Source of the DNA: Heterocephalus glaber
Lineage: Eukaryota > Chordata > Mammalia > Rodentia > Bathyergidae
DNA length: 64,000 nucleotides
Assembly: GCF_000247695.1 (NCBI RefSeq)
Contig: NW_004624732.1
Location: 46,249,862-46,313,861 of the forward strand
Reading direction: 5' to 3'
Both the position numbers and the translations under genes were made by a program. Shown here in pieces: positions 58,947 to 64,000 of the stretch. Each line of letters opens with the position of its first letter. The first letter of the stretch is position 1. A model generated the notes under the pieces. The model saw only the letters and a program-made list of their open reading frames with translations. It had not been told where the DNA came from and searched no databases.

Positions 58947-60019
58947 CAATGAGGTGAAGATTGCCAAATATTCAAGTGTTTGACATGTTTCCAAAATATC
59001 CAGCCTCCATACACCTTTCATGTGAAAGTTTTCCTCTAGATGTCTGGCATCATGTAGGTGCCCAGGATACCCCTCAGGGCTGCTCATAGCTGAGTTACTG
59101 TACACTTGTGAATTTCCATGATGATCCACAAAGACAAAGAAGTGCTGTTTTTTTCAAAATTGTTTCTGTCATAAGAACCAATTAAATATGCTTAGGGAGG
59201 GTGAGCACCAGAGTGTAGCGTTATGTGTTCTTCTGGTTTTTCTATTTCCTACACAGAGACCAGAAAACTCCACTCACTAGGGAATAGGTATAAACACTAC
59301 CTGAAAATGAAAAAAGATTCTATCTGCCTAAACCACCACTTCTTTACCGTTAATGTTTTAGTTTGGAGAAGCATCAAGCTTAGGTAGCTCTAAAGTAGAC
59401 AACTCTATTGGCCTCTCCCCAAATATCAAAGAATAAGAAAAAGATGAAAATGCTTTATGTAAAGTAATAATCGTGATTTTTAAACTTATATTACTAAATT
59501 TATCTTCTTTCATTTTCTATTATACTGAAATTATTTCTATAAGGTTACAAAGAAATATTCTCATTCCTTGAAAAGTTTAATTGAATTACTAGAGAAAATA
59601 CTGTAATCAGTAAGATGAGGCTCTTTATGGATTGGATTTTATGGCCACTGGTCAGAAGCATGTTACCTGTCACTGTTGTCATCCAAGACATGTTACCAAA
59701 CAACAATGTGATTTCCACTTGCTTTTCACTAACTTATAAATCTCTTCTTTAGTTTGGAAAGAGAGGTTTCAAAATAAAGCTGTAATTTCTCCAGCAATCC
59801 ACTGAGAAACCAGCTTTTTATCCCCTCTTCATTTACCTTTTAAGGCAAATTGTTCACTCAATTAATTCATTTTTACTTTGGGAGGCTTAGAAATCCACAC
59901 TTGCTTCTACTGTGGTATTGAACAAGAAAGTTCAACTGGAAAAGTTGGAAAGATCATGGCACAAATATGAATGGGTAGCTCTTTTCTGATCATGGCTGAG
60001 TGAGGTTAGTCTGCTTCAC
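58947..60019. other. non-coding DNA, nothing recognised
   Basis: No gene or named repeat could be supported. Confidence 0.45.
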
Positions 60020-60185
60020 TTTTCTGTATGTTATTTCTTTCCACAGATTTGGAAAATTTTCTGCTATTATTTCTGAAATTTGTTTTTTTCTGTCTTCTTA
60101 TTATTTACTAATTCAAATTAATCTTAGATTAATTTCTTTGCATCATCTAGCAGCTATTGGATCCATTTTTCATGTTTTCTTGCTG
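60020..60185 (-). mobile_element. possible L1 fragment, antisense
   Basis: The text tttggaaaattttctgctat, tatttctgaaatttgttttt and catgttttcttgctg resembles the antisense 5' part of ancient L1 elements (agttttctgctattatttct). Weak evidence. Confidence 0.3.
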
Positions 60186-60739
60186 TGCACACCAAAGAAG
60201 GAGGACTCATAAAGTGGTGTATAGGAAGGACTTACAGTCAGAGAAATTGGATCACTTCAAATGCATAGAGGCAGGTAAATCTAACCCTCAAATTTGCTTG
60301 CTGGTGTTTCTATTTTTCTTTAATAAGTTTCTTCTCTTATTGGCTAGTGGTGTAAATCCAGAACTTCAGTTCTTATTATGCTCTTTTTCTTGAGGGCCAT
60401 GTTATCCAGTTCTCTTGCCTTCTAACAGATAAGTAAGAGTCCACTAGGTGAGAATTCTTTTAACTTTCTATGCTCTAACCACGGATGCATCTGCATACAA
60501 TCTCACTTTTCTCTTCTTTTCTCCCATTTCAGTGGCCAGGTATATAATTTCTGTCCCAGGACAATATTTCCACCTATGTTCCGGAAAATGTTCTTCCCAC
60601 TTCCTCACAGAACTTAATCTACTTATTAATTCCTCTCACCATTAATAATTGAGAAAATTTTAAGTAATTCTTTATATTTGATATATAAATTAATACATAC
60701 ATGTATCTTGTTAAAAATATCAATTAAAAATAAAAGCTC

Positions 60740-60855
60740 TAGGGCCAGGGACTTAGCTCAGTGGATTCGCCACCTGCCTTGCAAGCACAAGGACCTGAGT
60801 TTGATCCCTGGTTCCAAAAAATAAATAAATAAATAAATAAATGATAATAATAATG
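60740..60855 (+). mobile_element. ID SINE, (AAAT)n tail
   Basis: The element reads agggccagggacttagctca, gtggattcgccacctgcctt, gcaagcacaaggacctgagt, ttgatccctggttcc, with an AAAT repeat tail. A short duplication, aaagctc, lies at 60733-60739 and 60856-60862. Confidence 0.92.
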
Positions 60856-61215
60856 AAAGCTCCTGTTGACATTAGGTTACACTGTGTATTTCTTCTGAGT
60901 TTCAAAAGGAAACAAATGAAAAAGAGATATTTATACCTCTAAAAACATGCAGGAACTTTTTTTTCTGGAACCATTGTTCTAAAAACTGTTCTAGTATGTT
61001 TTACAGTAATCTATGTTTTATAATGTTTGTATGTTTATGTGCAGATATGTATGTACTGATAAACAGGAATACTTATCATGTTCAGAAAACTAGGCCTCTT
61101 AAATACATGCATCTTCTTTACTCTTTATATACAAGAATGATTTTATATTGTGAACTTTATCTCCGGTATCTTTGAATTCTTAATATATGTCTTAGCTTAT
61201 ACTAGCTCCAGCTCT

Positions 61216-61262
61216 ATATCTGTCTATCTGTCTGCCTATCTACCTGTTTATCTTTATGTATG
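61216..61262 (+). repeat. degenerate (TCTG/TCTA)n repeat
   Basis: Tetramer-rich run of tctgtctatctgtctgccta type sequence. Confidence 0.75.
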
Positions 61263-61391
61263 TATTTTAATTTAATTCACAAACTGTAAAATAAGCCATT
61301 AATAATTCTTATGGATCATATATTTGGGCATTATTCTGAATTATGTGTCATAAAAGACACTGTATTGATCCCAAGTCGCTTAGGTACTTTT

Positions 61392-61393
<2 letters not shown>

Positions 61394-61439
<46 letters not shown>
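61394..61439 (+). repeat. (GT)n(AT)n compound microsatellite
   Basis: About 18 GT units followed by about five TA units, uninterrupted. Confidence 0.95.
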
Positions 61440-62319
61440 GTCTATTAAGTATGTGTTTGAAGAAAAATCACCTTTCTCATTTTTGTACTCTTAAAATTCA
61501 ACACACAGTTAATGATAAATAGACACTTCTAATGAACATTTATATAAATAACCAGATGCTTCTGACATTTTAAACAGACAGAGTTGTTCTGTGATCTTAA
61601 TGTCTTGGAATTATAATGATAATGAAGAAGGTAACTTTGCCAAGGAAAAGCTGAGGTTTTGTTGGTTATTTTCTTCTTGTCAAAGCATTTCCCAAAGATT
61701 AAGCCCTATTATTGTTTTATCTCTGACACTTCTCTTGGGAACTCTCTTTCCACATGATTTCCACCACTTTTGTCTTTCTTTTCTGAAATCATTATAATCC
61801 ATGCTACTGTCATTATTTTTCCATACCTACCAATACAACTCTGGCTCCTATACTTGTTTTCCGTCATCTGAGTCTCTATATAAAAATCATAGTTGATTTT
61901 ATAAATACAAATCTACTTCCATCATTTTTTTCTACTGGATATCAGTATAGTTATTATTAATTTTAGTAAAATGCCAACTACACATAATAACTTGTTAAAT
62001 CTTACATAGCTCACCATTATTCCCAGCTTCACTCTCAGCTTTGATTTATCTCTGTAACTCTCACTATGACAGTCATGTTGATTTCCTTTCAGTATTTTTC
62101 TACTAAGCTCTACTAGACACTGTCAAGGATCTACACAGATCCTCTGGGTCCCGTTTGCCATTATGGCCTGACCCTTATGTGGCGTCTGTGGGCTTGTGCT
62201 TCTAACTTCCCTATTCAGCCGTACCGCACTATCCAGTAGGTACCTCTCCTTGACTACTAATGGGGACCCCTGAAACATTACCAGAAACCTCTGCAGTAAG
62301 CTCCAGTCTCCTGACCAGT
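61440..62319. other. non-coding DNA, nothing recognised
   Basis: No gene or named repeat could be supported. The 61591-61797 open frame lacks any motif. Confidence 0.45.
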
Positions 62320-62905
62320 GTATGAAGCAAGACTGAGAAAAGAAAAACTAAAAGACAGAGCTAAGAGAGACAAAAAGTGGGGCACCACAATAACCAGTGC
62401 TGATGCAACTGACAAAGGCCCTAGTCAGTCCCAGCTACTTATTTTTATTGATAATTAATTGGGGTAAACACAAGCTACATGCAAGGGCAGGACTATGTGA
62501 GGGCATACACAGTTGTGTGGTTTCTATCCAAGGCTTGTGAAGGGCAAGACAAAGCATTCTCAAATTGGAAACAGAATAGACAGGATATATACTTGCAATT
62601 AGAACATTGTCTTTCTAATCAGAAGGTTTTAGCTGTGCGAATGGAATTGGGGTGTGACTTACTCTAACTTCAGCATGTAGGCTCTGGCTGGACTCATTCT
62701 ATAAACAAGCCAATTGTGGGGTTAGTTCTTTTCAGCCTGCTTTGGGACATGATCAGTATTGTAGCCTCCTGCAGGCTACCTGCTGGAACTTCTTTTACTG
62801 GACACGCAAACAAATGGAAATTCCTAGGAATTTACACCCCCACCAGCGGCCCTTAACCAGTGACTGATTGGTACAGACAGATAAAATTCAGCTCTGTATG
62901 AATAA
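62320..62905 (-). mobile_element. possible ERV LTR, antisense
   Basis: The stretch is GC-richer than its flanks. The plus strand shows ttatttttattgataattaa with aattggggtaaacac, which reversed gives polyadenylation-like aataaaaataag. The following short direct repeats and mixed composition are typical of ERVK- or ERV1-type LTRs. No boundary or target duplication was found, so this is a suggestion only. Confidence 0.3.
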
Positions 62906-63114
62906 TTCTAAGATACAATTTATACTATAGGTGGATCATGGTGAGATGGAGCCAAAGCTGAAATTATACTCTTGTTTGGCTTTATTCCTACTATTTCCTG
63001 CTTCTGTTGTTTCTACACTGAGGCCTCCTATGAGTGTTTCCTTGATAAATCACTTGTACATGTGCTTTTATCTCAAAGTCATTCTTTGGACATGAAAACA
63101 TAATACACAAGCCA

Positions 63115-63248
63115 AATTGTTCCTACTTTATGCCTTTGCATGTGGTAGTACCACTGCTAGAGTATTCTTCCCATCAATTTTGTACTTCTTATGATTCAAC
63201 TCTCATTTAATATCACCTAATTGTAGGGGCCTTCCCTGAGGAGTACGT
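63115..63248 (+). mobile_element. L2 LINE 3' fragment, sense
   Basis: The order cctttgcatgtggtagtacc, gctagagtattcttcccatc, tcaactctcatttaatatca and aggggccttccctgagga follows L2 (cctttgcacatgctgttccc, ctggaatgctcttccc, tcaaatgtcacctcctcag, gccttccctga). The mariner at 63250 cuts it off. Confidence 0.7.
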
Positions 63249-63249
63249 G

Positions 63250-63756
63250 TGAGGTATGATTAAAAAATATAGTGAATTTTAAAAAATTTATTACAATAAA
63301 ACACACTGCAATTAATGCCCCTTAGATTCTTCATCTTCAAACACATTTATCTCATTGTTCTTGCCACATTTAAAGGAAGTAGTTCAGAAAACATTTTGTG
63401 AGTGTCTTTAGTTCCCCTGTCATGGCTGCTTCCATGTCCTAGATGTATACAACAAGTTTGAGACTTCAGGGAAAATCCAGATGATACATGACCAGATCCA
63501 GTGATTAAGGTGGATGAGGGCATACCGCAATGTTTTTATGAGCTTCCCTTTTTATTGGATAGCATCTAGCAGCAGTATTCACCACATTTTTAATCATACA
63601 TCGTAAAGTCTGTATAAAACCAGAACTGCTTCAGAATGAAGCAAGAACAATGGGACAAGTGTGTTCAAATCCAAGGGGAATAGTCTAAGAGCAATTAGTG
63701 ATGATGTGTATTTTACTGTGAAAATTTTCTTAAATTTAAATTTTCATCATATTCTT
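63250..63756 (-). mobile_element. mariner-like foldback element, copy 3
   Basis: The left end (tgaggtatgattaaaaaat) matches the terminal repeat of copies 1 and 2. The left arm continues with attacaataaaacacactgc, aattaatgccccttagattc, acacatttatctcattgttc. The right arm has tgcttcagaatgaagcaaga, acaatgggacaagtgtgttc and gtgtattttactgtgaaaat, which is the left arm inverted. The middle holds minus-strand remnants of the C-terminal transposase, about where copy 2 shows FWLFPKVK. It lies at the cut end of an L2 piece and touches an L1 3' UTR at its right end. Confidence 0.78.
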
Positions 63757-64000
63757 TCTTTTTTTTCCATTAAGTTTATTGGTACATTTTAGGTATACAA
63801 TACAGTTACATTCATCATTGGGCAGTTGTACCTTTACATGATGTATCTTGGTTCTTATTTTTTCCCCATTCCTCTGCTTTCCCTTCGACCCCTCCACCCT
63901 TCCTTATTTACAAATACTGTTTCCATTTTCACGTTTTCTAATCAACACCGTTTGTTATTACTATAATCCTCTCCATAGGTTGTAATTCTTTATTATCTAT
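63757..64000 (-). mobile_element. lineage-specific L1 3' UTR, antisense, runs off the window
   Basis: The text ttggtacattttaggtatac, ttacattcatcattgggcag, gatgtatcttggttcttatt and a C-rich run match the other copies. The rest of this L1 lies beyond the right edge, so it may be longer than the 3' UTR. Confidence 0.88.

Noticed and set aside
1..64000. CRISPR arrays, operons, bacterial-type promoters or terminators
   Set aside because: The window is mammalian. No regularly spaced direct repeats or clusters of coding frames exist.

Overview
The window looks like about 64 kb of mammalian nuclear DNA, almost certainly from a rodent. It is AT-rich, and I found no recognisable protein-coding exon, no gene-sized open frame, and no rRNA, true tRNA or CRISPR array. 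The longest open frames (100-150 codons) lie in repeats, low-complexity sequence or unassigned DNA. It reads as a gene desert or the inside of a very long intron. The rodent call rests on three SINE types: tRNA-derived ID elements (at least nine good copies, most with clear target-site duplications), B1 elements with the 29-bp internal tandem duplication, and older composite B1-dID elements. This mix fits a beaver/kangaroo-rat type (Castorimorpha) rodent better than mouse, rat or squirrel, but that narrower placement is inference.

Layout. 1-9.6 kb: an ID at the left edge, AT-rich unassigned DNA, a possible LTR near 4.1-4.8 kb, old L1 pieces, a compound microsatellite at the tail of an antisense B1, and an antisense L1 ORF2 end. 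9.6-11.6 kb: an MLT1-type LTR relic, an L1 3' end split by an ID, then B1 and B1-dID copies. 11.6-28 kb: mostly unassigned DNA with L1 3' UTR pieces, an isolated L1 reverse-transcriptase fragment, B1-dIDs, MIR, L2 and a nearly complete MER20. 28.9-34.7 kb: a dense nest of antisense L1, a Tigger relic split by a B1, a mariner inside an L1, and an ancient sense L1 split by a B1-dID. 35-48 kb: L2, MaLR LTRs, a second mariner with an L1 inside it, an unassigned block with fragments of coding-like minus-strand sequence, an AT palindrome and IDs. 48-64 kb: IDs, MER5A, MIR, MaLR LTRs (one solo LTR with exact 5-bp duplications) and a third mariner beside an L1 that runs off the right edge.

There is no pathway or operon here. 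The content is a record of transposition. The most interesting signal is a family of three mariner-like elements built as long inverted repeats: both ends come from the 3' (C-terminal coding) end of a mariner transposase. One sits in an older L1 with a readable TA duplication, and another was itself entered by an L1. Other points are an orphan poly(A) insertion with an 11-bp duplication, a perfect 35-bp AT palindrome, and a microsatellite apparently grown at an ID tail. Family names come from recognition of consensus motifs by eye, without database searches.
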